This document shows, piece by piece, positions 1 to 8,555 of a stretch of DNA of 64,000 nucleotides. The stretch spans positions 10,381 to 74,380 of the forward strand of contig DAOPZL010000011.1 in the NCBI GenBank assembly GCA_035353395.1, in the 5' to 3' direction. The notes under the pieces were generated by a model. The model made no database searches, was not told the origin of the DNA, and saw nothing but the letters and a program-made list of their open reading frames with translations. Origin of the DNA: UBA1801 sp035353395. GTDB lineage: Bacteria > Acidobacteriota > Holophagae > Holophagales > Holophagaceae. Each line of letters opens with the position of its first letter. Position 1 is the stretch's first letter. A program made the position numbers and the translations under genes.

Positions 1-1
1 C

Positions 2-751
2 ATGCAGCTCGCGGGCAGCGACCCGGACCGTCTGGCCGAGGCCGCCCGCATCGCCGAGGGGGCGGGGGCCGATATCGTGGACCTGAACATGGGCTGTCCC
101 GCCGGCAACGTGACCAAGGGGGGCGCCGGCTCCGCCCTGCTGCGGGACATCCGCCTGGCGGAGGCCTGCGTCTCGGCGATCGTGAAGGCCGTGCGGGTGC
201 CGGTGACCGTGAAGATGCGGGCGGGCTGGGACGCCAGCCAGAAGCAGCGGGCCGAATACCTCGACTTCCTTAAGATGTTCGAGGCCGTCGGCATCCAGGC
301 CCTGGCCATCCACCCCCGAACGCGGTCCCAGCAGTACGAAGGGCATGCGGACTGGAGCCTCATCGCCAAGGCCGTCGAGGCGGGGACTCCCTATCCCATC
401 ATCGGCAACGGGGACGTGGTCGTCGCCGAGGATGCCCACCGCATGGTGCGGGAGACAGGCTGCCAGGGCGTGATGATCGGGCGCGCCGCCCTGACGAATC
501 CTTGGATCTTCCGGCAGGTGCTGGAGCCGGGTTTCCAGGTCACGGAGGCGCAGCGCATCGACCTGTGCGCGCGCTTCTTCAGGCTCCTCCTGGAGACGCT
601 GGAGGAGCGGGAGGCCGTCCACAAGATCAAGAAGATCGGAGGCTGGTTCACCAAGGGCATCCGCCACGGCGCCCACTTCCGCCAGCGGCTGAACGAGATC
701 CACGCGGCGGACGAGCTGATCCGCGAGCTGGAAGCCCTGAAGACCCTGTAG
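2..751 (+). CDS. dusB: tRNA-dihydrouridine synthase, 5'-truncated by the window edge
   Basis: This FMN-dependent enzyme family reduces uridine to dihydrouridine in the D-loop of tRNAs. The visible 249 residues carry the hallmarks: NMGCP around residues 29-33 with the conserved catalytic-type Cys, the KGGAGSALL segment, VTVKMRAGWD, the HPRTR segment that contacts RNA and flavin, and the GNGDV and MIGRAAL phosphate-binding strands of the TIM barrel, followed by a C-terminal helical domain. The first Met is almost certainly internal, because family members have a further 70-90 residues before the QLAGSDP motif, so the true start lies upstream of the window. The next gene starts 12 nt downstream, suggesting co-transcription. 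The DusB assignment rather than another Dus class is by overall resemblance only. Confidence 0.9.
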   Translation: MQLAGSDPDRLAEAARIAEGAGADIVDLNMGCPAGNVTKGGAGSALLRDIRLAEACVSAIVKAVRVPVTVKMRAGWDASQKQRAEYLDFLKMFEAVGIQALAIHPRTRSQQYEGHADWSLIAKAVEAGTPYPIIGNGDVVVAEDAHRMVRETGCQGVMIGRAALTNPWIFRQVLEPGFQVTEAQRIDLCARFFRLLLETLEEREAVHKIKKIGGWFTKGIRHGAHFRQRLNEIHAADELIRELEALKTL

Positions 752-763
752 CCGAGGAAGCCC

Positions 764-1441
764 ATGCAGATCCCCGAACGTTTCCAGGCCGTGCTCTTCG
801 ACATGGACGGCACCCTCGTCGACAACATGGACTTCCACGCGCGGGCGCTGCTGGAAATGGCGAAACGGCACTTCGGCGTCGAGCTGGACTCCGACCAGGC
901 CAACCGCGATTTCTCGGGCATGAAGAACGCGGAGATCTTCGAAATCCTCGCGAGGCGGCCGATCACGCCGGAGGAGGCCACGGCCTGGGAGACCGAGAAG
1001 GAGGAACTCTACCGCGAGATCTACCGGCCCCACCTGAAACCCGTGCGCGGGGTGCGGGAGCTCCTGGCCAGGCTTCGCGGGGCGGGCGTCGGGCTGGCCG
1101 TGGCCAGTGCGGCCCCCCGCGGGAACCTCGCCTTCGTGCTGGACGGCCTCGAACTGCGGCCGCTGTTCGACGCGGTCGTCGGGCAGGACGACGCGGCCAA
1201 CGGCAAGCCCGCGCCGGACCTCTTCCTGGCGGCGGCGTCCCGGCTCGGCGTCGATCCTTCGGCGTGCCTCGTCTTCGAGGACGCGGTGAACGGCGTGCTC
1301 GGGGCCCGGGCGGCGGGGATGTCGGCCGCCGGCCTCGCCACGGCCTGCGGGCCCGAGGAACTGCTCGCGGCGGGCGCGGCGTGGGTCATGCCCGACTTGT
1401 CGTCGCTTCCGGTCGACCTGGAGCGCCGTCTTTTCGGCTGA
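764..1441 (+). CDS. HAD-family hydrolase, beta-phosphoglucomutase-like
   Basis: A 225-residue haloacid-dehalogenase superfamily protein. Motif I is FDMDGTLVD with nucleophile Asp13 and acid/base Asp15. A helical cap domain follows (about residues 20-90). Motif II is the VASAA segment, motif III Lys is in GKPAPD, and motif IV is VFEDAVNG. This arrangement matches the subfamily of phosphoglycolate phosphatase, beta-phosphoglucomutase and small sugar-phosphate phosphatases; the sequence alone does not fix the substrate. An AGGAAG ribosome-binding site precedes the ATG, and the 12-nt gap after the dihydrouridine synthase suggests a shared transcript. It faces the minus-strand glycosyltransferase gene across 25 nt. 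Confidence 0.85.
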   Translation: MQIPERFQAVLFDMDGTLVDNMDFHARALLEMAKRHFGVELDSDQANRDFSGMKNAEIFEILARRPITPEEATAWETEKEELYREIYRPHLKPVRGVRELLARLRGAGVGLAVASAAPRGNLAFVLDGLELRPLFDAVVGQDDAANGKPAPDLFLAAASRLGVDPSACLVFEDAVNGVLGARAAGMSAAGLATACGPEELLAAGAAWVMPDLSSLPVDLERRLFG

Positions 1442-1466
1442 CTGGCCCAGGAGCCGGGTTTCCGCG

Positions 1467-2372
1467 TCAATCCTCGACGGCCGTCCGGGCCAGGCGGACC
1501 CTCTTGCGCGTCGGATCGCAGTGGAGAAGGATCCAGTCTCCGAGGCGCCCCGCGAACCTACCGCAGGCTCCTCCGGCGGAATCCCGCCGCGTTCGGACAT
1601 CCAGGCAGACCTTTTCGCCGCGCCGCGTGACGAAATACTCCCGCTTGAACGCCTCGATCATCCCGTGGTGCTCGAAGCAGGCCCGGAGGTAGCTTCCGGA
1701 GGGGGGAGCGACCGTCTTCGCATAGTGCATCCGCCTGAGCATCTCGTTCCAGAGATGGAGGAACGTGGCGCCCTGGACGCTCGTCGCCACGGTATTCCGC
1801 GCCCTGGGATCCAGGACCTGTTTCGCCTGGCTGTAGTGGATGGGATAGAAGGAATCCTGCGGGGAGGCCAGGTGCTGCATCCCGTTTGCATGGATGCCCC
1901 GGGTCATGAGGTCCGGGCCGGTCTGGCCGAACAGCACGCCCCGGCCCATCGTCGTGGCGGTCGTGTAGAGCCAGTCCATCAAGGGGTGTCCGGCCGGGAA
2001 CTTCATGATCGCCACGTTGTAGCGTCCGGGTTCCTCCGGGGCGAAGACGACTTCGGCCTCCGGGAGATCGGACGCCAGGCAGAGGACGTCCGTGTCGACC
2101 CACCACCCCCCCTTCTCGGCCAGCAGCTTGTACCTGAACAGGTTCGCGAACCCGGCCGGGCTGCCCTTGCCGTGCCCATCCCGGTAGCGGAAGACCTGTT
2201 CCCGGGGCTGGATGGCTCCGGCGTCCCTCAGGGTGCATCCCTCGGGCAGCCCGCGGAGTTCTTCGTAGGCGTAGAGCTCGAACTCGTGACCGTGCACCAG
2301 GAAGGAGCGGATGCAAAGGATCTCGAGCGGAGAGAGCGCCTTTCCGATCCACAGGCTCTGGAACTTGGCCAT
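1467..2372 (-). CDS. DXD-motif glycosyltransferase (sugar-binding region family)
   Basis: A 301-residue soluble GT-A type glycosyltransferase. The central block FANLFRYKLLAEKGGWWVDTD, with Asp93 and Asp95 as the metal/nucleotide-sugar-binding DXD, and a later HLWNEML motif are typical of the family that transfers hexose or N-acetylhexosamine to cell-surface polysaccharide or glycolipid. There is no signal peptide or membrane segment, so it should act at the cytoplasmic face. It lies 117 nt downstream of the histidine kinase on the same strand and may be read from the hydrogenase operon, but nothing links it functionally. Donor and acceptor cannot be inferred. Confidence 0.8.
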   Translation of the reverse strand: MAKFQSLWIGKALSPLEILCIRSFLVHGHEFELYAYEELRGLPEGCTLRDAGAIQPREQVFRYRDGHGKGSPAGFANLFRYKLLAEKGGWWVDTDVLCLASDLPEAEVVFAPEEPGRYNVAIMKFPAGHPLMDWLYTTATTMGRGVLFGQTGPDLMTRGIHANGMQHLASPQDSFYPIHYSQAKQVLDPRARNTVATSVQGATFLHLWNEMLRRMHYAKTVAPPSGSYLRACFEHHGMIEAFKREYFVTRRGEKVCLDVRTRRDSAGGACGRFAGRLGDWILLHCDPTRKRVRLARTAVED

Positions 2373-2489
2373 CAGGTTCCCTTCGGAAGGAAGGCCGTTC
2401 CTCCAGCGTGGAGGAGGCCCGGTTGGGGGACGGATTCCTCATTGAAGCACATCCCGACGGGCTCGGACCTCGAAAAGGGCATTCCGGGA

Positions 2490-3794
2490 TCAGTCGGATG
2501 GATCGGGGATCCTGGGCAGGGGCTGCGGGATTTCGGCCGTGAATTCCGCCCATCGTCCGTGTTCGGCCTGGGCGTCGATGTGCCCGCCGTGGAGGTGGAC
2601 GATGCGCCAGGAGGTGTAGAGTCCGAGGCCGGTCCCCTTGCGGGTCCGAAGCTCGGGGGTCTGCAGGCGGCCGAACTTCCGGAAGAGCTTCACCCGCTCC
2701 CCGGGCGGCCAGCCGGGACCCTCGTTGTAGACGCTCACCCGGAAGCCGGCCGCTTCCCGCTCGGCGCGCACCCGGATCAGGCCCCCCTCGTTCCCGTACT
2801 TCGAGGCGTTGCCCACGAAGTTGACCAGGACGATCTTCAGCAGGGCGGGATCCACTTCCACTTCGAAGGGCGTGGGCGGGTACATCCGCTCCAGGACCTG
2901 CTTCTTCTCCTGGACCTGGGGCAGGACGAGATCGATGGCCGGCTCCAGGATCCCGGAGACCAGGTCCACCTTCGCGGGGGCCACCCGGAGGGTTCCGCCC
3001 TCCATCCGGGCCAGGTCGAGGTAGTTGCGCACGAGGTCCAGGAGGTATTCGCCCTTCCTGATGAGCTTCTCCAGCTTGGCGGTCTGCCTCGGCTCCATGG
3101 GGCCCAGGTAGCCCTGGCTGAGCACCCGCGCATCGGTGATCATGCTGGCCACCGGGTTCTTCAGTTCGTGGCTCACGAACCCGAGCACTTCCGTGTAGGC
3201 CTGGTTCGCGGCGGTCAGCTGTTCGATCCGCCACGCCTTCTCGACGGCCTGGGAGAGGCGCTCCGCGATCAGCCGCCAGAGCCGCACGTGGTAGGGCGTG
3301 TAGCTGCGGGGTTCCCGGGAACTCAGGAAGAGCAGGCCCACCGGGCGGTCTTCCACCGAGAGGGCGCAGGTCAGGCTGGAACGAACCCCTTCCCGGACGA
3401 GGATGCCTGAGGAGACGCTCCGGGGATGCTCCTCCAGGTAGGCCGCCAGGTCGTAGATGATGCGGGGCGATCCGCTCTCGAGGACGGTCCGGAGGCTGGA
3501 GCGGCTGATGTCCTCCGAATAGCCCTTCTTCAGGTGGACAGGTTCGTAGAGTGCCCGGGTCCAGTGGGCGGTGACCCGGCGCCCCTCGTCCTCGAGGAAG
3601 GACAGGCCGATCCGGTCGCAGGGGTAGAGCGCCCGGATCGTGTCGAAGAGGAAGTCCATCAGGTCGTCCAGGGAAGCCGCCGCGGCGACCTTCTGGTTGA
3701 TGAGGTCGAGGACGGCCTGCTCCTCGCGGGGGAAGCGCTCGTGATCCCCCGGCAGCGCGTGGAGGAAGTGGAGGACGGGGTTGGAATCCGGCAT
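2490..3794 (-). CDS. GAF-domain sensor histidine kinase
   Basis: A 434-residue cytoplasmic kinase. Residues about 30-185 form a GAF sensor domain. HisKA follows, with the phosphoacceptor H-box FVSHELKNP (His209). The HATPase domain shows the N-box VNFVGNASKYGN, the G1-like NEGPGW and the G2 GTGLGLY. There is no transmembrane segment, so it senses an internal signal. The gene lies 76 nt downstream of the [FeFe]-hydrogenase catalytic gene on the same strand, and a stand-alone receiver-domain gene opens the same array at 7521-7892. The kinase and receiver therefore bracket the hydrogenase and are plausible partners, which is inference from position. The signal may be redox or ligand binding to the GAF domain; no haem or iron motif is recognisable. 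Confidence 0.88.
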   Translation of the reverse strand: MPDSNPVLHFLHALPGDHERFPREEQAVLDLINQKVAAAASLDDLMDFLFDTIRALYPCDRIGLSFLEDEGRRVTAHWTRALYEPVHLKKGYSEDISRSSLRTVLESGSPRIIYDLAAYLEEHPRSVSSGILVREGVRSSLTCALSVEDRPVGLLFLSSREPRSYTPYHVRLWRLIAERLSQAVEKAWRIEQLTAANQAYTEVLGFVSHELKNPVASMITDARVLSQGYLGPMEPRQTAKLEKLIRKGEYLLDLVRNYLDLARMEGGTLRVAPAKVDLVSGILEPAIDLVLPQVQEKKQVLERMYPPTPFEVEVDPALLKIVLVNFVGNASKYGNEGGLIRVRAEREAAGFRVSVYNEGPGWPPGERVKLFRKFGRLQTPELRTRKGTGLGLYTSWRIVHLHGGHIDAQAEHGRWAEFTAEIPQPLPRIPDPSD

Positions 3795-3870
3795 GGCGCC
3801 CCCGGGGATGCTGTGGCGAGCATGCGAAGGCCGGACGAATGCCCGGCCTTCGCGGGTTTCCGGCTCTAGC

Positions 3871-5799
3871 CTACTCGATGTACTTGCCGCGCAGGGTGTA
3901 GTGGGTGTGCAGGAGCTTGTGGCTCCGGTGGCCGCAGGGGCCGTCCGTCAGGAACTCCTTGTAGATGGTGAGCACGTCGGGGTTCTCGTGGGACTTGCGC
4001 ACCACGTAGGCGGCGTCCTCCGCGTAGATCGCCTTGGCGCGGGCCATGCGGATCTCCGGGGAGGTGGGGATGGGCTGGCCACCGCCGCCGATGCATCCGC
4101 CGGGGCAGCCCATGAACTCGATGAAGTGGCACTGGCTGAACTTGCCGCCGGCCTTGATGTCCTCCATGACCTTCTTGGCGTTGGCGGTGCCGTGGGCCAC
4201 GGCGACCTTCAGGGTGGCGCCCTTGAGCCAGTTCCAGTCGGGGACCAGGTGCTTGAGGATGTCCGGCACCGGGCCCACCTGCGGGATGGTCAGCTCCATG
4301 TACTTCACGCCGTCGAAGCCGCGGACGGGGATGATGTCCGCGTGGTCGAAGAGGTTCTCGACCTTCAGGCCGGTCACCAGCTCGATGACCGTGCGCAGGG
4401 CCGCCTCCATCACGCCGCCGGTGGCGCCGAAGATCACGCCCGAGCCGGTGGCCGTGCCGAAGGGCGCGTCGAAATCGGACTTCGGGAGCTTGGGCAGCTC
4501 GAGGCCCGCCTCGCTGATCATCTTGGCCAGCTCGCGGGTGGTGAGGCCGTAGTCCACGTCCTTGAAGCCGCTGTCGTCCATCTCGGGGCGGTTGCACTCG
4601 AACTTCTTGGCCGAGCAGGGCATGAGGGCGACCGTCACGATGTCCTTGGGATCGATGCCGTGCTTCTGGGCGTAGTAGGTCTTGATGACCGCGCCGAACA
4701 TCTGCTGGGGGCTCTTGGCGGAGGACAGGTTGGGGATGTATTCGGGGTAGAAGTGCTCCAGGTACTTCACCCAGCCCGGGGAACAGCTGGTGAACTGCGG
4801 CAGGGCGATCCCCGGCTCCTTGCCCACGAGGGCCTTGTAGAGGCGGAGGATCAGTTCCGTGCCTTCCTCGATGATCGTGAGGTCGGCGGTGAAGTTGGTG
4901 TCGAAGACCCGGTCGAAGCCGCACATCTTCAGGGCGGTGTTCAGCTCGAAGGTGAGCGGGGCGCCCGGGGCCAGGCCGAAGCACTCGCCGATGGCGGCCC
5001 GGGGGCTGGGGGCGGTCTGGATGACCACGTGCTTCCTGGGGTCGTCGATGGCGGCCCAGACCTCGTCCGTGGGGTCGTTGGCGCGCAGCGCGCCGGTGGG
5101 GCAGCGGTTGATGCACTGCCCGCAGTTGATGCAGACCACGTCGCCCAGGGGCTTGTCCTGGAAGGTCGTGATGTAGCTCCTGGAACTGCGCCCCGCCACC
5201 TCGATGGTGCCCACTTCCTGCAGGTCGATGCAGGTCCGGACGCAGCGGCGGCAGAGGATGCACTTGTTGTTGTCGCGGATCACGGAATAGCTGGAATGGT
5301 CGATCCCGTACTTCGGCTTCTCGGGATGTCCGAACCGGAAGAAGTCGACGCCGTATTCCTTCGCGAGGCTCTGCAGCTCGCAGTTGTTGTTGCGGCCGCA
5401 GGCGTAGCATTCGCCGTAGTGCTCGGAGAGCAGGAGGTCGATGATGTGGCGCCGCGCCTGGCGCACCTTCTGGGTGTGGGTGAGGACCTTGATGGGGGCC
5501 GTGACGGGATAGGCGCAGGCCGATTGGAGGGTGCGCTGGCCCTCCACTTCCACGACGCAGATCCGGCAGACGCCGGCCACGCACAGGTCGGGGTGGTGGC
5601 AGAGGGTGGGGATGCGCACGCCGATCTGCTGGGCGGCCTCGAGGATCGTGGTGCCCAGGGGCACCTTCACGTCCCGGCCGTTGATGTTGACGGTGACGGT
5701 TCCGCCGATGGCGTCGGGGCTGGACGGTCTTGGTACGGACATGGACTGCTGGCTCACCGGAGCCCGGCTGCCCGCTTCATCGCTAGGTGTCTGTGACAT
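3871..5799 (-). CDS. hydA: [FeFe]-hydrogenase catalytic subunit (HydA/HndD type)
   Basis: A 642-residue catalytic subunit for H2 production or uptake. N-terminal [2Fe-2S] ligands lie in the CHHPDLCVAGVCRIC region, then an His-Cys3 [4Fe-4S] site (HYGECYACGRNNNC), then two [4Fe-4S] motifs (CILCRRCVRTC and CINCGQCINRC). H-cluster motifs are TSCSPGW (P1), MPCSAKKFE (P2) and EFMGCPGGCIGGGGQP (P3), followed by the small-subunit-like C terminus. At the P1 position usually occupied by the proton-relay Cys there is Ser340; Cys339 is retained. A GAGGAG ribosome-binding site sits 8 nt before the ATG. It follows NuoF- and NuoE-like genes with a 18-nt gap, so it should form an NADH-linked heterotrimer. 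No HydE, HydF or HydG maturase gene lies in the window. Confidence 0.95.
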   Translation of the reverse strand: MSQTPSDEAGSRAPVSQQSMSVPRPSSPDAIGGTVTVNINGRDVKVPLGTTILEAAQQIGVRIPTLCHHPDLCVAGVCRICVVEVEGQRTLQSACAYPVTAPIKVLTHTQKVRQARRHIIDLLLSEHYGECYACGRNNNCELQSLAKEYGVDFFRFGHPEKPKYGIDHSSYSVIRDNNKCILCRRCVRTCIDLQEVGTIEVAGRSSRSYITTFQDKPLGDVVCINCGQCINRCPTGALRANDPTDEVWAAIDDPRKHVVIQTAPSPRAAIGECFGLAPGAPLTFELNTALKMCGFDRVFDTNFTADLTIIEEGTELILRLYKALVGKEPGIALPQFTSCSPGWVKYLEHFYPEYIPNLSSAKSPQQMFGAVIKTYYAQKHGIDPKDIVTVALMPCSAKKFECNRPEMDDSGFKDVDYGLTTRELAKMISEAGLELPKLPKSDFDAPFGTATGSGVIFGATGGVMEAALRTVIELVTGLKVENLFDHADIIPVRGFDGVKYMELTIPQVGPVPDILKHLVPDWNWLKGATLKVAVAHGTANAKKVMEDIKAGGKFSQCHFIEFMGCPGGCIGGGGQPIPTSPEIRMARAKAIYAEDAAYVVRKSHENPDVLTIYKEFLTDGPCGHRSHKLLHTHYTLRGKYIE

Positions 5800-5817
5800 G
5801 CTCGACTCCTCGCTCGG

Positions 5818-6993
5818 TCACACGTGGGAAGGGGTTCGGCCCATGATCTCTTCGCGGAAGTGCTTCACCACGGAGAGGAAGGCGCTGGGGCTGCTCTGGC
5901 CGAGGCCGCACTTGGAGGCGATCTGCATGGTCTCCCCCAGGGCGCACAGTTCCTGCAGGTAGGCCATGGAACACCTGCCTGCCTTCAGGAGCTCGATGCC
6001 TTCCAGCAGCTTGGTGTTGCCGATCCGGCAGGGCGTGCACTGGCCGCAGGACTCGTCGACGAAGAAGTCCATGAAGTTGTGGAGCATGTCCAGCATGTCG
6101 CGCTGGGGTCCGAGGACGATGATGGAGCCGCCGGTGGGGATGTCCTCGAAGGCGATGGCGCGCTCGAACTGGGAGGCCGGGACGCACTGCCCGGAGGCGC
6201 CGCCCACCTGGACGGCCTTCGCGCCCTCGCCGCCGACCTCCTCGAGGAGCTGCGCGACGGTGATGCCCATGGGGAACTCGTAGACGCCCGGCTTCCCGCA
6301 GTCGCCGGAGACGCTGAAGAGCTTGAAGCCCGTGGACTTCTCGGTGCCCCGGGCCTTCCACCAGGCCGCGCCCTTCTGGAGGATGCAGGCGGCGGAGGCG
6401 AGGGTCTCCACGTTGTTGACGATGGAAGGACGCCCCAGGAAGCCCGTGTTGACGGGGAAGGGGGGCCGGTTGCGGGGTTCGCCCCGGAAGCCTTCCAGGG
6501 CCTCGATGAGGGCGGTCTCCTCGCCGCAGATGTAGGCGCCCGCGCCCATGAAGATGCGGATCTCGAACTCCAGGTCGGTGCCCAGGATGTTCCTGCCGAG
6601 CAGCCTCTGCTCGCGCCGCCTGGCGAGGACGGCGTCCAGGTGGGGGCGCAGGTAGGTGTACTCGCCCCGGAGGAAGAGGATGCCTTCCTTGGCGCCGATG
6701 GCCTTCCCCGCGAGGGTCATGCCCTCGAAGACCAGGTCGGCGTGCTCCTGCAGGATCACGCGATCCTTGAAGGTTCCGGGCTCGCCCTCGTCCGCGTTGC
6801 AGATGACGAACTTCTCGTCCGCCCTGGCGGCCGCGGCGAAGTTCCATTTCATGCCGGTGGGGAAGCCGGCGCCGCCCCGGCCCTTGAGGCCGGAACTGCG
6901 GATCTCTTCGATGATGTCGGGGCGCCCCATGGAGAGGGCCTTCTTCAGGCCGGCCTCCGGGGTCATGGTGCTGAAGGTCGGGAGAGGGCTCAT
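5818..6993 (-). CDS. hydB: NADH-binding flavoprotein subunit of hydrogenase (NuoF/HydB-like, short form)
   Basis: A 391-residue NuoF-type subunit that binds NADH and FMN and passes electrons to the [FeFe] catalytic subunit. Visible are the glycine-rich GLKGRGGAGFPTG NADH/FMN segment, CNADEGEPGTFKDR, YICGEETALIEALEG, and the C-terminal [4Fe-4S] ligands ESCGQCTPCR with a later Cys in SKCGLG. Longer HydB/HndC proteins carry an extra N-terminal thioredoxin-like [2Fe-2S] domain and a C-terminal 2[4Fe-4S] ferredoxin domain; both are absent here. I chose the ATG at 6993, which overlaps the upstream NuoE stop as ATGA, over longer in-frame starts inside nuoE. Translational coupling to the 6990-7511 gene is likely. 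Confidence 0.92.
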   Translation of the reverse strand: MSPLPTFSTMTPEAGLKKALSMGRPDIIEEIRSSGLKGRGGAGFPTGMKWNFAAAARADEKFVICNADEGEPGTFKDRVILQEHADLVFEGMTLAGKAIGAKEGILFLRGEYTYLRPHLDAVLARRREQRLLGRNILGTDLEFEIRIFMGAGAYICGEETALIEALEGFRGEPRNRPPFPVNTGFLGRPSIVNNVETLASAACILQKGAAWWKARGTEKSTGFKLFSVSGDCGKPGVYEFPMGITVAQLLEEVGGEGAKAVQVGGASGQCVPASQFERAIAFEDIPTGGSIIVLGPQRDMLDMLHNFMDFFVDESCGQCTPCRIGNTKLLEGIELLKAGRCSMAYLQELCALGETMQIASKCGLGQSSPSAFLSVVKHFREEIMGRTPSHV

Positions 6994-7511
6994 ACGAGAT
7001 GCACCTCCTTCTGCTCGGTGGCGTGGACGCCAAAGGAACGGCGGCATTCCTCCAGGATTTCGTGGACCTTCTCGGGGGTCACGCGGGTGAAGAGCTTGTC
7101 GTTGACCAGCAGCGCCGGGCCCTGGTCGCACATGCCCATGCAGTTGGCCCATTCCAGGCTGAACTTGCCGTCCGGGGTGGTCTGGCCGAAGCTGATGCCC
7201 AGGTCGTTCTCGAGCTGGCGCTTGACGCGGTCCTTCCCTTGCATGTCGCAGGAGATGGTGCGGCAGAGGCGGATGATGAACTTGCCCTGGGCCTGGCTGC
7301 CCAGGAAGGCGTAGAAGGAAACCACGCTGTAGACCTCCACGGGGTGGATGCCGAGCTGGTCGGCGATGACCTGCATCGCGTAGCCGTCGAGCCTGCGGTA
7401 CCTGCGCTTGATCTCCTGGACCATGGGGATCAGCGCGGTGCGGCTCTTCCCATGTTTCTCGGCGAGGGCCTGGATCTCTCCGGCGAGGCGCTCGCGTTCC
7501 GTCATGAGCAT
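6990..7511 (-). CDS. hydC: NuoE-like [2Fe-2S] hydrogenase subunit (HydC/HndA)
   Basis: A 173-residue thioredoxin-like ferredoxin subunit, the partner of NuoF-type NADH dehydrogenases. The N-terminal helical part (residues 1-70) contains the IPMVQEIKRRYR segment. The [2Fe-2S] ligands are Cys in RLCRTISC and, downstream, WANCMGMCDQGPALLVND. Length and motif spacing match NuoE and HndA. It lies 9 nt after the receiver-domain gene and overlaps the NuoF-like start by 4 nt (ATGA). A GGAGG site lies 5 nt before the first ATG; a second in-frame ATG two codons later is an alternative start. Together with the two downstream genes it should form a cytoplasmic NADH-dependent hydrogenase. Confidence 0.92.
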   Translation of the reverse strand: MLMTERERLAGEIQALAEKHGKSRTALIPMVQEIKRRYRRLDGYAMQVIADQLGIHPVEVYSVVSFYAFLGSQAQGKFIIRLCRTISCDMQGKDRVKRQLENDLGISFGQTTPDGKFSLEWANCMGMCDQGPALLVNDKLFTRVTPEKVHEILEECRRSFGVHATEQKEVHLV

Positions 7512-7520
7512 CGCGTCCTC

Positions 7521-7892
7521 CTATCGCTTCAAGAGATGGTTGACCTTCTCGACCAGCTTGGCTGGCTCGATAGGCTTGGTCTGGAAGTCGTCCACGGGCA
7601 CCATCTCGGCGTCCCTCCCGAAGGTGAGACCCGAGACGGACTCCACGGAGGTGAGCATGAGGATGGGGATCTGGTTTCCCGCCCGGCGCAGCTCCTGGGC
7701 CATGGTGAACCCGTCGTCGGGCTGCTCCATGATCACGTCGAGGATCAGCAGGTCAGGGTGGAAGGAGTCGACCTTCCTGAGTCCGTCCTCGCGGCTGTAG
7801 GCCCCTTCGACTTGGTGACCCTCCTTGGTCAGGAAGAGCTGAGTCGCTTCGACGATGTCAGGATCGTCGTCCACCACTAGGATTCTGGCCAT
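7521..7892 (-). CDS. Stand-alone CheY-like response regulator receiver
   Basis: A 123-residue single receiver domain without an output domain. The acidic pocket is Asp8-Asp10, the phosphoacceptor is Asp52 in LLILDVIM, and the conserved Thr81 (MLTS) and Lys106 (TKP) complete the switch. The ATG has a strong AAAGGAG ribosome-binding site 8 nt upstream. It is the first gene of the minus-strand hydrogenase array, 9 nt before the NuoE-like gene. With no DNA-binding domain it should work by protein-protein contact, perhaps as a phosphorelay intermediate or an effector on the hydrogenase or kinase. The histidine kinase at 2490-3794 is the nearest candidate partner. Confidence 0.92.
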   Translation of the reverse strand: MARILVVDDDPDIVEATQLFLTKEGHQVEGAYSREDGLRKVDSFHPDLLILDVIMEQPDDGFTMAQELRRAGNQIPILMLTSVESVSGLTFGRDAEMVPVDDFQTKPIEPAKLVEKVNHLLKR

Positions 7893-8555
7893 GTACTAGC
7901 TCCTTTCTCGAATAAGGGCCGTGAGGCCGCGGTTCTTGATCAAGAGGCCACCTGCAGGTTCGCGCGCGGAGTAGACGTGCGGGCTGACATGCGGGATCGG
8001 AGTGCCGGACGGGGATGGAGGGGGGATCTGGTTCGCATATCCTATGCGAATCGTTACAACGAGACCAAAAGAATGGTGAAAATATTACTCGAAATGCGAG
8101 AATTGAATAAAAATTAACGAAATTTGCAGCATTGAATATTTAATAATAATTTGATGCAGAAAATCAATGTTTAGCTTGGTTGTTCTACGTGGTTGCAATG
8201 TGAAATTGATAACGTCTGGTTGAACCATTTAGCATTCAAGTAACGTTTCATCGGGGAGAAACCCGCGGTGGCCTGGGCCGGTCTCGCTTTGCTGGAGTGC
8301 CCTGCTGTCGATGGCGATGCGATCAGGGTTGTCGAGGGAATGTAACGCGGACCGTTGCGTGCTTATCTGAATATTACAAAGACTTCCTGTGCGTTATCGG
8401 ATTCCGCGAGGAGTTCCATGAGCCCTGTCCTCCGGTCCGCGCCGGGGTCCAGGAGGCCGCCTCGTTCCCGGGGTGCGGTAGACTTGAAAAGAGCCGGATT
8501 CGTGACCGGAATCCCACGGTCTCCGGCATCGAACTTCACGACGGAGGGGCGAACC
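7893..8555. promoter_or_regulatory. AT-rich divergent regulatory region between hydrogenase and hyp genes
   Basis: This 663-bp stretch has no convincing gene. Its middle (about 8040-8250) is strikingly AT-rich for this genome, with runs such as AATAAAAATTAACG and ATATTTAATAATAATTTG. It separates the minus-strand hydrogenase operon from plus-strand hypB. On the minus strand, TTGGTC followed 18 nt later by TAGGAT (8039-8044) is a candidate promoter for the hydrogenase operon, and it is overlapped by the palindrome at 8032-8050. Plus-strand promoter assignment for hypB is unclear. The AT-rich block could be an upstream activating or nucleoid-protein binding region. Confidence 0.55.
8032..8050. 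promoter_or_regulatory. Perfect inverted repeat, candidate operator of the hydrogenase operon
   Basis: TTCGCATA and TATGCGAA form 8-bp perfect arms separated by 3 bp. The centre reads TAGGAT on the minus strand and coincides with a possible -10 box, so a bound dimer would block transcription of the hydrogenase operon. It does not resemble the Rex (NADH-sensing) consensus as I know it. The binding protein is unknown. Confidence 0.45.
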
